From the NCBI GenBank assembly GCA_945920185.1, contig CAMEJP010000007.1:1-51040 (forward strand): DNA of 51,040 bases, read 5' to 3'. Each line of letters starts with the position of its first letter. Within the stretch, counting starts at the first letter, position 1. Shown one piece after another: positions 43,528 through 51,040 of the stretch. Below the pieces are notes generated by a model that was not told where the DNA came from, made no database searches, and was given only the letters and a program-made list of their open reading frames with translations. Made by a program: the position numbers and the translations under genes. The stretch comes from an uncultured Eubacterium sp. (GTDB taxonomy: Bacteria > Bacillota > Clostridia > Lachnospirales > Lachnospiraceae).

Positions 43528-44265
43528 CTATTCTTCATACAGACGTACTACCTCGTCCGTATATTTGCCCGCCGATTCATAAATAATCAGCGGCGGAAGC
43601 ACTTTAAGCATAGGTCTTGCTCCTTTTATCGCCTCTATAAGAACCATGTTGGCTTCTTTATCTTTATACGGATGAACATATCTTACGCGCTTTGGCTCCA
43701 TATGATGTCTTGTTAGACATTCAAATATCTCGACGGTTCTTGTAGGTCTGTGCACCATATAGAATCTTCCGCCTACCTTAAGAAGCTTCCCTGCCTCGCG
43801 TACCACATCCTCTAAGGTACAGAGTATCTCATGCCTTGCTATCGCCTTGATGTCGCTTGGATTCGTCAGTCCATGATTTTCATTCATATAAGGCGGATTG
43901 CTTGTAACCACGTCAAAGCTGCCTTTTGGAAACAGATTCCCCGCTTCCTTTATATCGCCTTTGACTACGTCTATTTTATCGCACAGTCCGTTACATTCAA
44001 CGCTGCGCGTTGCCATGTCAACGCTTATGTCCTGAATTTCAAGTGCCGTAAAATGTGATGCTTTTTCATATCTGGCTGCCATAAGTATCGGGATAACTCC
44101 CGTTCCTGTTCCCAGGTCTATGACATTTTCATTTTCCTTTGCCACTGCAAAGCCGCCAAGAAGCACCGCATCCATTCCAAAACAGAAGGTATCGGGATTT
44201 TGAATAATTCTGTAACCTTTTCTGTTCAGTTCATCATATCGCTCATTTTCTTTCAAATTATTCAT
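43528..44265 (-). CDS. trmN6: tRNA1(Val) adenine-37 N6-methyltransferase, TrmN6/YfiC type
   Basis: A 245-residue SAM-dependent methyltransferase. The SAM-binding motif is VIDLGTGTGVIPILMA (about residues 45-60) and the catalytic N6-adenine motif VTSNPPYM (NPPY, about 115). The RIIQNPDTFCFGMDAVLLGGFA start is typical of YfiC/TrmN6. It methylates A37 of tRNA-Val. I place the start at the ATG 44265, which overlaps the ricT stop codon by 8 bp; a TTG eleven codons further upstream is possible but less natural. Confidence 0.93.
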   Translation of the reverse strand: MNNLKENERYDELNRKGYRIIQNPDTFCFGMDAVLLGGFAVAKENENVIDLGTGTGVIPILMAARYEKASHFTALEIQDISVDMATRSVECNGLCDKIDVVKGDIKEAGNLFPKGSFDVVTSNPPYMNENHGLTNPSDIKAIARHEILCTLEDVVREAGKLLKVGGRFYMVHRPTRTVEIFECLTRHHMEPKRVRYVHPYKDKEANMVLIEAIKGARPMLKVLPPLIIYESAGKYTDEVVRLYEE

Positions 44266-45166
44266 CTTCAAGAAGTGATTTCCCTTCTCTTTTTTCAAGC
44301 GCCTCCAGCTTCTTAAGCTCGGCGTCGTTTATGTCAAAGCGTTCCTTTTTGTGTTTTGGCTTGAACTTAAGCTCATCCACCTTGTACTCGACAAGCTCTT
44401 TGTCATCATCTATCTCTACTTTGACCTTAACCTTTTGCTTCAGCACATTTACACTTACAACATCTCCCTTTATATTGTCCGGAGTAATGACTGTATCTCC
44501 GACATTCGGGAGCTTTGAGTTAAGATACTCGTAAGTATCCTCCTCATACTTGAGGCAACACATAAGTCTTCCGCATATTCCCGATATTTTCCCCGGATTA
44601 AGCGAAATATTCTGCTCTTTTGCCATTTTTATGGATACAGGTATAAATTCCGGCAGATACGAATGACAGCAGAGAGCTCTTCCACACACGCCTATGCTTC
44701 CGATTATCTTGGCTTCATCCCTTACGCCAACCTGTCTCAATTCTATTCTTGTCCTGAATACTGCTGCCAAATCCTTTACAAGCTCCCTGAAGTCTATTCT
44801 TCCGTCCGCCGTAAAATAGAACAGCACCTTGTTATTGTCAAATGTGTACTCTGCGTCAATAAGCTTCATCTCAAGCCCGCGCTTCTGAATCTTATCAAGA
44901 CATATTTTGAAGGCTTCCTTGCTCTTTTTTATGTTGTCCTCCGCAATCTCGTCATCCTTGTGTGACGCTATCCTGATGACAGGCTTCAGAGGAAGCACAG
45001 CCTCCTTCTCGTCAATTTCCTTTGTTCCTATAACAACCAGACCGTACTCTATACCTCTGGCAGTTTCCACTATAACGTGGCTTCCTACCCTTATATTCAT
45101 ATCCTTAGGGTCAAAATAATATATTCTTCCGGCTTTTCTGAATCTTACACCTATAACTTTTACCAT
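44258..45166 (-). CDS. ricT: RicT/YaaT, PSP1-domain protein
   Basis: A 302-residue protein with the PSP1 domain. The cysteine sequence IGVCGRALCCHSYLPEF followed by KISGICGRLMCCLKYEEDTYEYL (about residues 155-205) matches the RicT iron-sulfur-ligand region. In B. subtilis RicT with RicA and RicF forms a [4Fe-4S] complex that aids RNase Y in mRNA maturation and affects sporulation, competence and biofilm. RicA (YmcA) and RicF (YlbF) are not in this window. It is joined to holB by a TAATG overlap. The Lys-rich tail carries VDELKFKPKHKKERF. Confidence 0.95.
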   Translation of the reverse strand: MVKVIGVRFRKAGRIYYFDPKDMNIRVGSHVIVETARGIEYGLVVIGTKEIDEKEAVLPLKPVIRIASHKDDEIAEDNIKKSKEAFKICLDKIQKRGLEMKLIDAEYTFDNNKVLFYFTADGRIDFRELVKDLAAVFRTRIELRQVGVRDEAKIIGSIGVCGRALCCHSYLPEFIPVSIKMAKEQNISLNPGKISGICGRLMCCLKYEEDTYEYLNSKLPNVGDTVITPDNIKGDVVSVNVLKQKVKVKVEIDDDKELVEYKVDELKFKPKHKKERFDINDAELKKLEALEKREGKSLLEDE

Positions 45167-46161
45167 TACCTGCTATTCTCCTTTATTGTAAGTAGCATAA
45201 GCTCTAATACCAAATCAAAATTTACATTTGCATTTAGTCTTGTTTTTGCCTTGTCACAGGCATCCAATATGTTCTGTGCGCCATTATAGGATATAAGCTC
45301 TGCCTGACGTCTTATGAAGCCCAGCTCGTCCTTGAACATAATCCTGTTTGCGTCCTTTGTTGCTTTGTACATAAGTATATCTCTGTACCACATTACCATA
45401 AAATCTATATAATCGTTGATTGTCAGCTTGTATTTTGACGCCTGCTTTATGGCCTCAGCCATATCAGGTATCTGCATATCCTCACCGTAACGAAGTATTG
45501 TAAGCACATCTTCTTTCATGGCGGCAAATTCTTCCGAAACTGCCAGACGTATGGCTTTTCCGAGATTTCCCTGTGCAAATTCTTCACAAAATTCAGCCTT
45601 GTAATCAGGTATCTCGCACTCTTTCATAAGGTATTCACGAATAAGGTCTCCGCTAATCGGCTTCAAATCTATCATTGTGCACCTTGAAAGTATGGTAGGC
45701 AGAAACAATTCCGAATTTGTGGTAAGAAATAGGATTACTGCATACTGCGGCGGTTCCTCTATCGTCTTTAATATGGCATTCTGTGCCTGAACAGTCAGCT
45801 TTTGTGCGTCATCTATAATATATATCTTATATCTGCTACTGTATGGCTTTATATATATATCTTCATTGATTCCGCGCCGCACATCCTCTACGCCTATGGT
45901 CTGAGGCTTCTCATGGGCAAGCCATATGATATCGGGGTGATTGCCGCTTAGAGCCTGTTTACAGGAATGGCATTCCATACAGGCATCGCGCCCTCCCTTT
46001 TCGCACTGCAGTGCCATAGAAAAAGCTCGCGCAAGCATTTTCTTACCCATTCCTTTTTCACCGTTGAAAATGTATGCGTGAGATACCTTATTGTACTGTA
46101 TGGCATCAAGAAGATGCGTTTTTATCTTATCATATCCTACTATTTTATCAAATTCAGACAT
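45166..46161 (-). CDS. holB: DNA polymerase III subunit delta'
   Basis: A 331-residue clamp-loader subunit. The AAA+ domain starts VGYDKIKTHLLDAIQYNKVSHAYIFNGEKGMGKKMLA. The P-loop reads GEKGMGKK, with Lys in place of the Thr/Ser. The zinc cysteines are in CEKGGRDACMECHSCK. Other motifs are YIIDDAQKLTVQAQNAILKTIEEPP and the SRC motif (LSRCTMIDL, about residue 160). As in other delta' proteins, the subunit is not a strong ATPase. It sits with yaaR and ricT, the same order as B. subtilis yaaR-holB-ricT. Confidence 0.95.
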   Translation of the reverse strand: MSEFDKIVGYDKIKTHLLDAIQYNKVSHAYIFNGEKGMGKKMLARAFSMALQCEKGGRDACMECHSCKQALSGNHPDIIWLAHEKPQTIGVEDVRRGINEDIYIKPYSSRYKIYIIDDAQKLTVQAQNAILKTIEEPPQYAVILFLTTNSELFLPTILSRCTMIDLKPISGDLIREYLMKECEIPDYKAEFCEEFAQGNLGKAIRLAVSEEFAAMKEDVLTILRYGEDMQIPDMAEAIKQASKYKLTINDYIDFMVMWYRDILMYKATKDANRIMFKDELGFIRRQAELISYNGAQNILDACDKAKTRLNANVNFDLVLELMLLTIKENSR

Positions 46162-46176
46162 ACATACCTCAATTTA

Positions 46177-46617
46177 TTATGTTATTATATCTAAGAGCAG
46201 ACCTCTTATCTCGTCTACCTTTGAAAGTATGGCAAGATTGTCCTTCTCGTCTTTTATAAGCTCTGCCGCAAGCTCGTCAAGATTCTTGTCCACCAGTCTT
46301 ATTATTCCGTAAACTCTGTGCCTTCCGCGCCTGTCAAGAAAGTTCTCTCTCGAAAATTCGTGGGAGCGGTTCACTATCTCGTTCAAAAAGCCTTTTACAA
46401 GCTCTCTGTACCTTTTCATATCCTTTACGTCTGTATGCTTCTTGATTCTGTCGCCGAGCTTTCCAATCTCTTCCATCATGACTTTAAGTTTGCCCTGCAA
46501 ATCCTTTTCCTCAATATTGCTTATGAGGGTGAATTTGAAGGTATCGTCATGAGGTGCACTGACTTGTTGCTGCTTTGTGGCATTGGTCGCTAACAGCTCA
46601 TTGATTTTAATATCCAT
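46177..46617 (-). CDS. yaaR: YaaR family protein (DUF327)
   Basis: A 146-residue helical protein. The pattern [38 protein letters not shown], followed by [20 protein letters not shown], is typical of DUF327/YaaR. Its function is unknown. It lies directly upstream of holB as in Bacillus. The ATG at 46617 has GGTGG five bases upstream; a GTG three codons earlier overlaps the ribosome binding site. Confidence 0.9.
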   Translation of the reverse strand: MDIKINELLATNATKQQQVSAPHDDTFKFTLISNIEEKDLQGKLKVMMEEIGKLGDRIKKHTDVKDMKRYRELVKGFLNEIVNRSHEFSRENFLDRRGRHRVYGIIRLVDKNLDELAAELIKDEKDNLAILSKVDEIRGLLLDIIT

Positions 46618-46652
46618 ATGCACCACCTAATTACAGTATATCATAAAGACTG

Positions 46653-47255
46653 TCAAAAGTCATCTTTATTTATTTGTGACGTTATGTCATTTTTTATCCT
46701 GTTCACACATTCATCTATATCAAGATTTGTATACGACTTTTCTATCCCTGCTGCGATGAGCTTATCTTTTGAAAAATCTTCATTGTCAGCCAGAAAGCGT
46801 CTGCAAAGCTCATCATAATGAGGACAATCCCCCTCTTCCTCACGTGCAATGGCTCTCTTAAGCCTTATGCCGTCGGGAACGTCTATATAAACAGGAAATA
46901 CATTTTCACTTCCGAAATATTTTTTATAACAGTTATATGCTTCCAGCGTGCCTATCGTGATGTAATTGTAATTTGACACATCTATATTTCCGTCATCAAC
47001 GGAAAAGTATTTCCATACGCCAAATACGGTATTGTATTCTCTGAGTTCTATCACACGTCCCTGCTCCAAAAAGGCATTGAGTGCAGCTTCGTCTGAAAAA
47101 TGGTAGTTGACTCCGTCCTGCTCGCCCGGTCTCATAGGTCTTGTGGTATATAACACTATTTCTTTTAAGTTAAGCTCCGTCATATCTGACAACCGTCTGT
47201 ATATGGTGTCTTTTCCGGACGCACTCTTTCCCATAATATATATTATTTTAGCCAT
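46653..47255 (-). CDS. gmk: Guanylate kinase-like nucleotide kinase
   Basis: A 200-residue P-loop kinase. The Walker A reads GKSASGKD (residues 9-16), with Asp in place of Ser/Thr after the Lys. YTTRPMRPGEQDGVNYHF is the guanylate-kinase GMP-binding segment, and IYIDVPDGIRLKRAIARE follows. The unusual P-loop and the loss of some Gmk residues raise the alternative of a diverged nucleotide or sugar-phosphate kinase. It stands where B. subtilis has tmk, next to yaaR-holB. The ATG at 47255 has AGGAAGAG about eleven bases before it; the longer frame upstream overlaps the decarboxylase gene. Confidence 0.75.
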   Translation of the reverse strand: MAKIIYIMGKSASGKDTIYRRLSDMTELNLKEIVLYTTRPMRPGEQDGVNYHFSDEAALNAFLEQGRVIELREYNTVFGVWKYFSVDDGNIDVSNYNYITIGTLEAYNCYKKYFGSENVFPVYIDVPDGIRLKRAIAREEEGDCPHYDELCRRFLADNEDFSKDKLIAAGIEKSYTNLDIDECVNRIKNDITSQINKDDF

Positions 47256-47262
47256 AAGTTTT

Positions 47263-48702
47263 TCACTCTTCCTGCGTTTTAACAACCTTAATCTGCTTAT
47301 CACCGTGCGTAAGTCCGATAACTTCAAGGCTGTGCTGCTTATACATTTTTATGCTTCTTATCGTTCCTTCGCTTATTATCTCTCCGGGAACTATTATCGG
47401 TATCCCCGGCGGATATACATACACATAATCGCCTGCCATACGGTTTAATGAAGCGTCAAGATCTACATCTTCGCCATCCATATTAAGAGCCTTGTATATG
47501 CTGTATACTGCTTTCTGATTTTTCACCTCAATTTGCGGTATGGTTATGACGTCCTTGCGGTCTTTTGAGACATTCCCTAAGTTCCTGTCTGTTTCCGCCA
47601 ATGCCTCATACAGCCTGTCATAATGTGAAAAATCATCACACACTGAGGTCATAAGTATTATATATTTTAAGGATGCCATTTCCGTTTCTATCTTATAACG
47701 CTCTTTCAAAATGCCTGCAAGCGTTCTGCCGTCTATATCGGCATTTTGTGTTACCAGCACAAGCTTTGAAGCATCAAAATCGTGACACATATTTTTATCC
47801 GGTTCATAAAGTCTTAAGTTTATGAGGCCTTCACATTTCTTTCTGAGGCGGCTGAGATTTTCATAATACAGTTCAAATTCCTGCTGCATATCTGCCGCAG
47901 ACCGTATACAGCTTCCGATTGATGCCATAAAAAGGTATGACGGCGAGGTGGTCTGATATATGCTTATATATCTTCTAAGCCTCTCTCTGTCAACAAGACT
48001 GCTCTTTACGTGCATTACGGCAGTCTGGGTAAGCGACGGCATAGTCTTGTGAAGTCCCTGAATGACTATATCTGCGCCCATATCAAGTGCACTTTCGGGA
48101 AATTTACTGTAAAAATTAAAGTGTGCACCGTGCGCCTCATCCACTATAAGCGGAATTTTATTTTTATGGGCTATTTTTGCTATTTCTTTTATGTCTGACA
48201 CAATACCTTCGTATGTAGGTGAGGTTATAATAATTCCTTTTATGTCCGTATGTTCTTCCAAAGCAGCTTTAATCATATCAGGAGACACCGCCGCATATAT
48301 TCCCGTGTCCCTGTCCGTATCGGGATAAATGTATACTGCGGTCAGTTCCTGCATGTATATGGCATTGTAGACTGACTTATGGCAGTTTCTTGCCACAAGT
48401 ACGGTGCTGCCTCTGTCAAATACGGCACTGACGGCTGCAAGCACTCCGCAGCTGCATCCGTTTACCAGATAAAAGCTTTCGTCTGAGCCATATATACGTG
48501 AAGCTTCCTCAAATTCTTCTTTTATGATGCCTGTCGGGTGATGATAATTGTCAAAACCGTCTATTTCAGTTATGTCATATCGGTTAACTTCATTTAATAT
48601 GCCGTACTTTTCCGTATTTCTCTTATGTCCCGGCATATGAAACGGGATATATTCCTCTGACACATATTGAGTCAGTTTGTCTTCAAGTTTTCCTTTTTTC
48701 AT
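47263..48702 (-). CDS. Orn/Lys/Arg decarboxylase family PLP enzyme (YaaO-like)
   Basis: A 479-residue fold-type I PLP enzyme of the Orn/Lys/Arg decarboxylase family, like B. subtilis SpeA/YaaO. Motifs seen are FHMPGHKR near the start, VNGCSCGVLAA, IVDEAHGAHFNF with the Asp that binds the PLP ring nitrogen, and the PLP lysine in GLHKTMPSLTQTAVM. It should decarboxylate arginine or lysine and so feed polyamine synthesis. The family's short form lacks the N-terminal wing domain. The start is uncertain: ATG 48702 or GTG 48711, the latter nearer to GAGG. The leader has two hairpins, and the promoter is at 48811-48839. Confidence 0.93.
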   Translation of the reverse strand: MKKGKLEDKLTQYVSEEYIPFHMPGHKRNTEKYGILNEVNRYDITEIDGFDNYHHPTGIIKEEFEEASRIYGSDESFYLVNGCSCGVLAAVSAVFDRGSTVLVARNCHKSVYNAIYMQELTAVYIYPDTDRDTGIYAAVSPDMIKAALEEHTDIKGIIITSPTYEGIVSDIKEIAKIAHKNKIPLIVDEAHGAHFNFYSKFPESALDMGADIVIQGLHKTMPSLTQTAVMHVKSSLVDRERLRRYISIYQTTSPSYLFMASIGSCIRSAADMQQEFELYYENLSRLRKKCEGLINLRLYEPDKNMCHDFDASKLVLVTQNADIDGRTLAGILKERYKIETEMASLKYIILMTSVCDDFSHYDRLYEALAETDRNLGNVSKDRKDVITIPQIEVKNQKAVYSIYKALNMDGEDVDLDASLNRMAGDYVYVYPPGIPIIVPGEIISEGTIRSIKMYKQHSLEVIGLTHGDKQIKVVKTQEE

Positions 48703-48724
48703 AATTTGCACCAAACCTCGCATT

Positions 48725-48770
48725 CCGAAATTACGGCTTATTCCCGCGCCGCAAATTTCAGAACTGCGGC
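48725..48770 (-). promoter_or_regulatory. Hairpins in the decarboxylase leader
   Basis: Minus strand GCCGCA/TGCGGC stem (48748-48770) followed by CCG/CGG hairpin CCGTAATTTCGG (48725-48736), between the promoter and the start codon. Neither is followed by a T-run. This could be an attenuation or translation-control element, but nothing specific is recognised. Confidence 0.3.
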
Positions 48771-48810
48771 TGTGATATCCGGCATAAACGCCAATTTATC
48801 TGCTGTATTT

Positions 48811-48839
48811 ATTGTATACTATGTTACCGTTTATTGCAA
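48811..48839 (-). promoter_or_regulatory. Promoter of the decarboxylase-gmk-yaaR-holB cluster
   Basis: Minus strand TTGCAA (48834-48839), 17-nt spacer, TACAAT (48811-48816). Divergent to the promoter at 48847-48875. Confidence 0.65.
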
Positions 48840-48846
48840 TTTTCTA

Positions 48847-48875
48847 TTGCAAATTTTTGAAAAATTGATTATACT
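48847..48875 (+). promoter_or_regulatory. Promoter of the 115-residue hypothetical gene
   Basis: TTGCAA (48847-48852), 17-nt spacer, TATACT (48870-48875), about 30 bases before the ATG. Confidence 0.65.
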
Positions 48876-48910
48876 ACCTTTTAGGAATTATGAAAGATTG
48901 AGGCACATAT

Positions 48911-49258
48911 ATGTTACTTGAAGCTATTTTACCTGAAATATATACATTTATTGATTTTACAAGTCATGAATGCCGTATGGCACGCAAAAAGGGACTTAAC
49001 AGGGTAACCACTCATATAGGAGGCGAGGTGCCAAGCGAACATCCCATGCCGTACAATGTGTATCTTCCTGTCAGCGAGTACCTTAAGAAAAATCCTGCTG
49101 ACATAGATAACTTAATCAACTATCTCAAGGAGGAATTTGCCAAATCAAAGTATGATTATAAGAAGGTTAATTTTTCCAAAGGTACATTTACTTATAAAAA
49201 AGGTACTTTCAGCAAGAAGGTAGAACTTCCTTATGTCAATGTAACCATTGAATTATAA
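48911..49258 (+). CDS. Hypothetical protein, 115 residues
   Basis: A small cytoplasmic protein without a recognised family. It has no signal peptide or membrane helix. The middle has HIGGEVPSEHPMPYNVYLPVSEYL and the C-terminal half is Lys-rich with two near-identical short repeats (SKGTFTYKKGTFSKK). The gene is supported by a clear promoter, GAGG seven bases before the ATG, and a perfect terminator right after the stop codon. The reading frame is therefore very probably real and monocistronic. Confidence 0.75.
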   Translation: MLLEAILPEIYTFIDFTSHECRMARKKGLNRVTTHIGGEVPSEHPMPYNVYLPVSEYLKKNPADIDNLINYLKEEFAKSKYDYKKVNFSKGTFTYKKGTFSKKVELPYVNVTIEL

Positions 49259-49261
49259 TTT

Positions 49262-49293
49262 TGCGTAAGTTTAGAACAACTTACGCATTTTCT
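49262..49293 (+). terminator. Terminator after the hypothetical gene
   Basis: TGCGTAAGTT-TAGAAC-AACTTACGCA, a perfect 10-bp stem, followed by TTTTCTT. It lies four bases after the stop codon. Confidence 0.9.
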
Positions 49294-49355
49294 TATTGAA
49301 GGGCGATAAAAAGCATGCCCTGTTATTAAAATAAAATTTATCGGAGGACAGTAAG

Positions 49356-49535
49356 ATGCAGAATCTGCCAAATGACCCTGTTATGCTTTTATCTTTTACA
49401 AACACACAGCTTCGCGACAATTTTTCCGACATAGATAAATTCTGCAAGGCATACTCAATTGAGAAGTCTTTGCTCTTAGACAAGCTTGGTGCAATAGATT
49501 ACAGGTATAACCGTGAGTTGAATAAATTTATATAG
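49356..49535 (+). CDS. DUF4250 family small protein
   Basis: A 59-residue protein beginning MQNLPNDPVMLLSFTNTQLRD and ending DYRYNRELNKFI, the pattern of DUF4250. These are small proteins of unknown function found in many Clostridia. GGAGG lies eight bases before the ATG. The family usually starts with a NLPNDPxMLLS segment and has a helix-turn-helix-like fold of about 60 residues, so the length is complete. Confidence 0.85.
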   Translation: MQNLPNDPVMLLSFTNTQLRDNFSDIDKFCKAYSIEKSLLLDKLGAIDYRYNRELNKFI

Positions 49536-49657
49536 TAAATGCAACCGCGAGTTGACGAATTGACAGTGGCGTTTGGTGGTGTGCAACCGTTCAAAAGCTT
49601 ATACTGAATACACAAAAGAGCCACTGCTCTTTATAATCATCAACGGAGGTAAAGCAT

Positions 49658-50641
49658 ATGATTTTAGCTGACAAAATAATCAGACTAAGAAAAAAGAACG
49701 GCTGGTCTCAGGAAGAACTGGCAGAAAAAATGAACGTATCAAGGCAGGCAGTCTCAAAATGGGAAGGAGCTCAGACAGTTCCCGACCTCGGAAAAGTATT
49801 GCAGCTTTCCGAACTTTTCGGAGTAACAACCGACTATCTGCTGAAGGATGACCTTGAAAATGAAGAATTTGCCGATGACGCTGCGGACGCTTCCTTAAAG
49901 CGTGTAACCCTTACGGAAGCGAATGAATTTATCGAATGGAGAAAATCGGCATCCGTGCGCATAGCTTTGGCAACCTTCCTATGCATTCTGTCGGTAATAC
50001 CGCTTCTTATACTGGGAGCGGCATCTGAATTAGAGGATTTTGGGATTTCAGAAAATATTGCCTGTGCCATAGGTCTTGTCGCACTGCTTATTATAGTTAC
50101 GGTTGCAGTTGCCATTTTCATTTTCTGCGGTTTTAAAAACGCCCCATATGAGTTTCTTGACAAGGAAGATTTTGACACTGAATATGGCGTAAATGGAATG
50201 GTAACGGAAAGGCAGAAGGATTACCGAAATACCTACATAAGAAACAACATTATCGGCACCTGCCTGTGCATTCTGTCACCTGTCCCATTGTTTGTAGGCG
50301 CATTTTCTGAAAAGGACTTTCTGACAGTTGTTATGCTTACAGTTACCATGTTTATTGCCGGAATAGGCACGGTTTTCTTTATAACCGCAGGCGTTCGCTG
50401 GGCAAGTATGCAAAAGCTCTTAAAGGAAAATGAATTTACGGTTCAGGAAAAGAAGAAAAACAAATTAAAGGAGTCTGTAGGAGGTATTTACTGGCTCGTC
50501 GCTACTGCAATTTACCTTGGCTGGAGTTTTGCCACAAACGATTGGGGGCAGACATGGATTGTGTGGCCGATTGCAGGCGTTCTCTTCGCTGCGGTTATGG
50601 CTGTATGCAATCTGTTTACAAAGGAAGCGGAAGAGAATTAA
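49658..50641 (+). CDS. XRE-type transcriptional regulator with membrane domain
   Basis: A 327-residue protein with an N-terminal HTH_3 domain (residues 5-60: IIRLRKKNGWSQEELAEKMNVSRQAVSKWEGAQTVPD). A linker leads to about six hydrophobic segments between residues 98 and 320 (ALATFLCILSVIPLLILGA, GLVALLIIVTVAVAIF, IIGTCLCILSPVPLFVG, GIYWLVATAIYLGW). It is probably a membrane-bound regulator. GGAGG stands seven bases before the ATG. No partner exporter is next to it, and a bidirectional terminator follows about 60 bp later. Confidence 0.88.
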   Translation: MILADKIIRLRKKNGWSQEELAEKMNVSRQAVSKWEGAQTVPDLGKVLQLSELFGVTTDYLLKDDLENEEFADDAADASLKRVTLTEANEFIEWRKSASVRIALATFLCILSVIPLLILGAASELEDFGISENIACAIGLVALLIIVTVAVAIFIFCGFKNAPYEFLDKEDFDTEYGVNGMVTERQKDYRNTYIRNNIIGTCLCILSPVPLFVGAFSEKDFLTVVMLTVTMFIAGIGTVFFITAGVRWASMQKLLKENEFTVQEKKKNKLKESVGGIYWLVATAIYLGWSFATNDWGQTWIVWPIAGVLFAAVMAVCNLFTKEAEEN

Positions 50642-50697
50642 AAAAGTTTAGGTTTGAGCTCCTAATTAGTCTCAAAAATTATATCTATATTTAACAC

Positions 50698-50734
50698 AAA
50701 AACCACTTTGATATTTTTATTCAAAGTGGTTTTT
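50698..50734. terminator. Bidirectional terminator between the XRE gene and the tRNA array
   Basis: AAAAACCACTTTG and CAAAGTGGTTTTT form a 13-bp inverted repeat around an 11-nt AT loop, with T-runs on both strands. It ends the plus-strand XRE gene and the minus-strand tRNA transcript. Confidence 0.85.
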
Positions 50735-50750
50735 CATTGCAAAAAAATAA

Positions 50751-50823
50751 TGCCCAGAGCCGGAATCGAACCAGCGACACAGGGATTTTCAGTCCCTTGC
50801 TCTACCAACTGAGCTATCTGGGC
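50751..50823 (-). tRNA. tRNA-Phe (GAA)
   Basis: 73 nt on the minus strand: acceptor GCCCAGA/TCTGGGC with discriminator A, D-arm AGCTCAGTTGGTAGAGC, anticodon loop CTGAAAA with anticodon GAA, T-arm CTGG-TTCGATT-CCGG. No encoded CCA. Confidence 0.96.
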
Positions 50824-50874
50824 ATAAGGTATTCCAATATTATATTTTCAGAGCAAATACTAAAATACTCTTAG

Positions 50875-50948
50875 TAGCGGGGACAGGATTTGAACCTATG
50901 ACCTTCGGGTTATGAGCCCGACGAGCTTCCAGACTGCTCCACCCCGCG
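50875..50948 (-). tRNA. Initiator tRNA-fMet (CAU)
   Basis: 74 nt on the minus strand. Anticodon CAT lies in a stem with three G-C pairs (GGG...CCC), the initiator hallmark. Position 1 is C and cannot pair with position 72 (U here, A in E. coli and B. subtilis), the second hallmark. D-arm GGAGCAGTCTGGAAGCTC, T-loop TTCAAAT. Discriminator A; no encoded CCA. Confidence 0.93.
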
Positions 50949-50985
50949 TCATTAAAATGTATTTACAAGGTTTTGTAAATACTAA

Positions 50986-51040
50986 TGGATGGAGAAGGAT
51001 TCGAACCTTCGAAGACGTTGTCAACAGATTTACAGTCTGC
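50986..51040 (-). tRNA. tRNA-Tyr (GUA), 5' part outside the window
   Basis: The 3' half is present: anticodon loop CTGTAAA (GTA), a long variable arm (TTGACAACGTC region) as in bacterial tRNA-Tyr, T-arm GAAGG-TTCGAAT-CCTTC, and acceptor strand TCCATCC with A73. The D-arm and 5' end lie beyond 51040. Confidence 0.9.

Noticed and set aside
49271-49483. Minus-strand 70-residue open frame
   Set aside because: It lies antisense to the DUF4250 gene at 49356-49535, which has a recognised family sequence and a GGAGG site; the minus-strand frame has neither.
49540-49657. Promoter and operator for the XRE gene (GCAACCG repeated, TATACT at about 49602)
   Set aside because: The -10-like box has no acceptable -35 box at normal distance and the 7-mer repeat is too short to be meaningful.
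1-51040. CRISPR array, prophage or insertion sequence
   Set aside because: No regularly spaced repeats, no phage structural genes and no transposase with inverted repeats were seen; only the Rpn-like fragment at the left edge and the integrase-arm domain at 4280-4437 hint at past mobile DNA.

Overview
The window reads as chromosomal DNA of a low-GC Clostridia, most likely a Lachnospiraceae relative (Butyrivibrio/Roseburia/Lachnospira type). The clues are a Bacillus-type long SRP RNA beside dnaX, DUF951 and DUF4250 small proteins, a LoaP-led capsule operon, purine-rich Shine-Dalgarno sites and tRNAs without encoded CCA. Family calls come from recognising protein motifs by eye; no database search was run.

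Region 1 (1-17.2 kb, all minus strand) is a surface-polysaccharide locus. A near-consensus promoter at 17114-17142 and a structured leader RNA precede a NusG paralogue of LoaP type. It is followed by a FlaA1/PglF-type sugar dehydratase, a PIG-L deacetylase, an initiating sugar-phosphate transferase, two ATP-grasp proteins, two GT4 glycosyltransferases, a Wzy-like polymerase, a Wzx-like flippase, a DUF1919 protein with a ten-G tract and an acetyltransferase, ending at a strong terminator. Further left, two smaller units hold an integrase-arm/NeuD fusion with a BCCT transporter, and a GHMP kinase with a nucleotidyltransferase. A 32-nt exact direct repeat flanks this 4.5-kb part. An LCP ligase-type gene lies just upstream of the operon (17.2-18.8 kb).

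Region 2 (18.9-24.95 kb) is mostly housekeeping: rpsF-ssb-rpsR (minus), a Sir2 deacylase, a DUF951 protein and a soluble PocR-chemoreceptor hybrid (plus), then HAD phosphatase and transketolase (minus).

Region 3 (24.9-37.9 kb) is the most interesting. The replication/recombination cluster SRP RNA - dnaX - ybaB - recR continues into three tightly coupled genes. They have the size, order and architecture of a MukFEB/MksFEB/JetABC condensin: kleisin-like 516 aa, KITE-like 240 aa, SMC-like 1469 aa. No JetD-type nuclease is present. Next to them, from its own promoter, is a TPR protein with a long acidic linker and a degenerate AAA+ domain. This looks like a chromosome-associated SMC system lacking the Wadjet effector.

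Region 4 (37.9-51 kb) holds a lipoprotein, a queT transporter with a preQ1-type riboswitch, an AraC regulator, a MATE exporter, and a cluster resembling the B. subtilis yaaO-tmk-yaaR-holB-ricT-trmN6-rsmI block (with a guanylate-kinase-like gene in the tmk slot). After these come a few small plus-strand genes, a membrane-anchored XRE regulator, and tRNA-Phe, initiator tRNA-fMet and a truncated tRNA-Tyr at the right edge.
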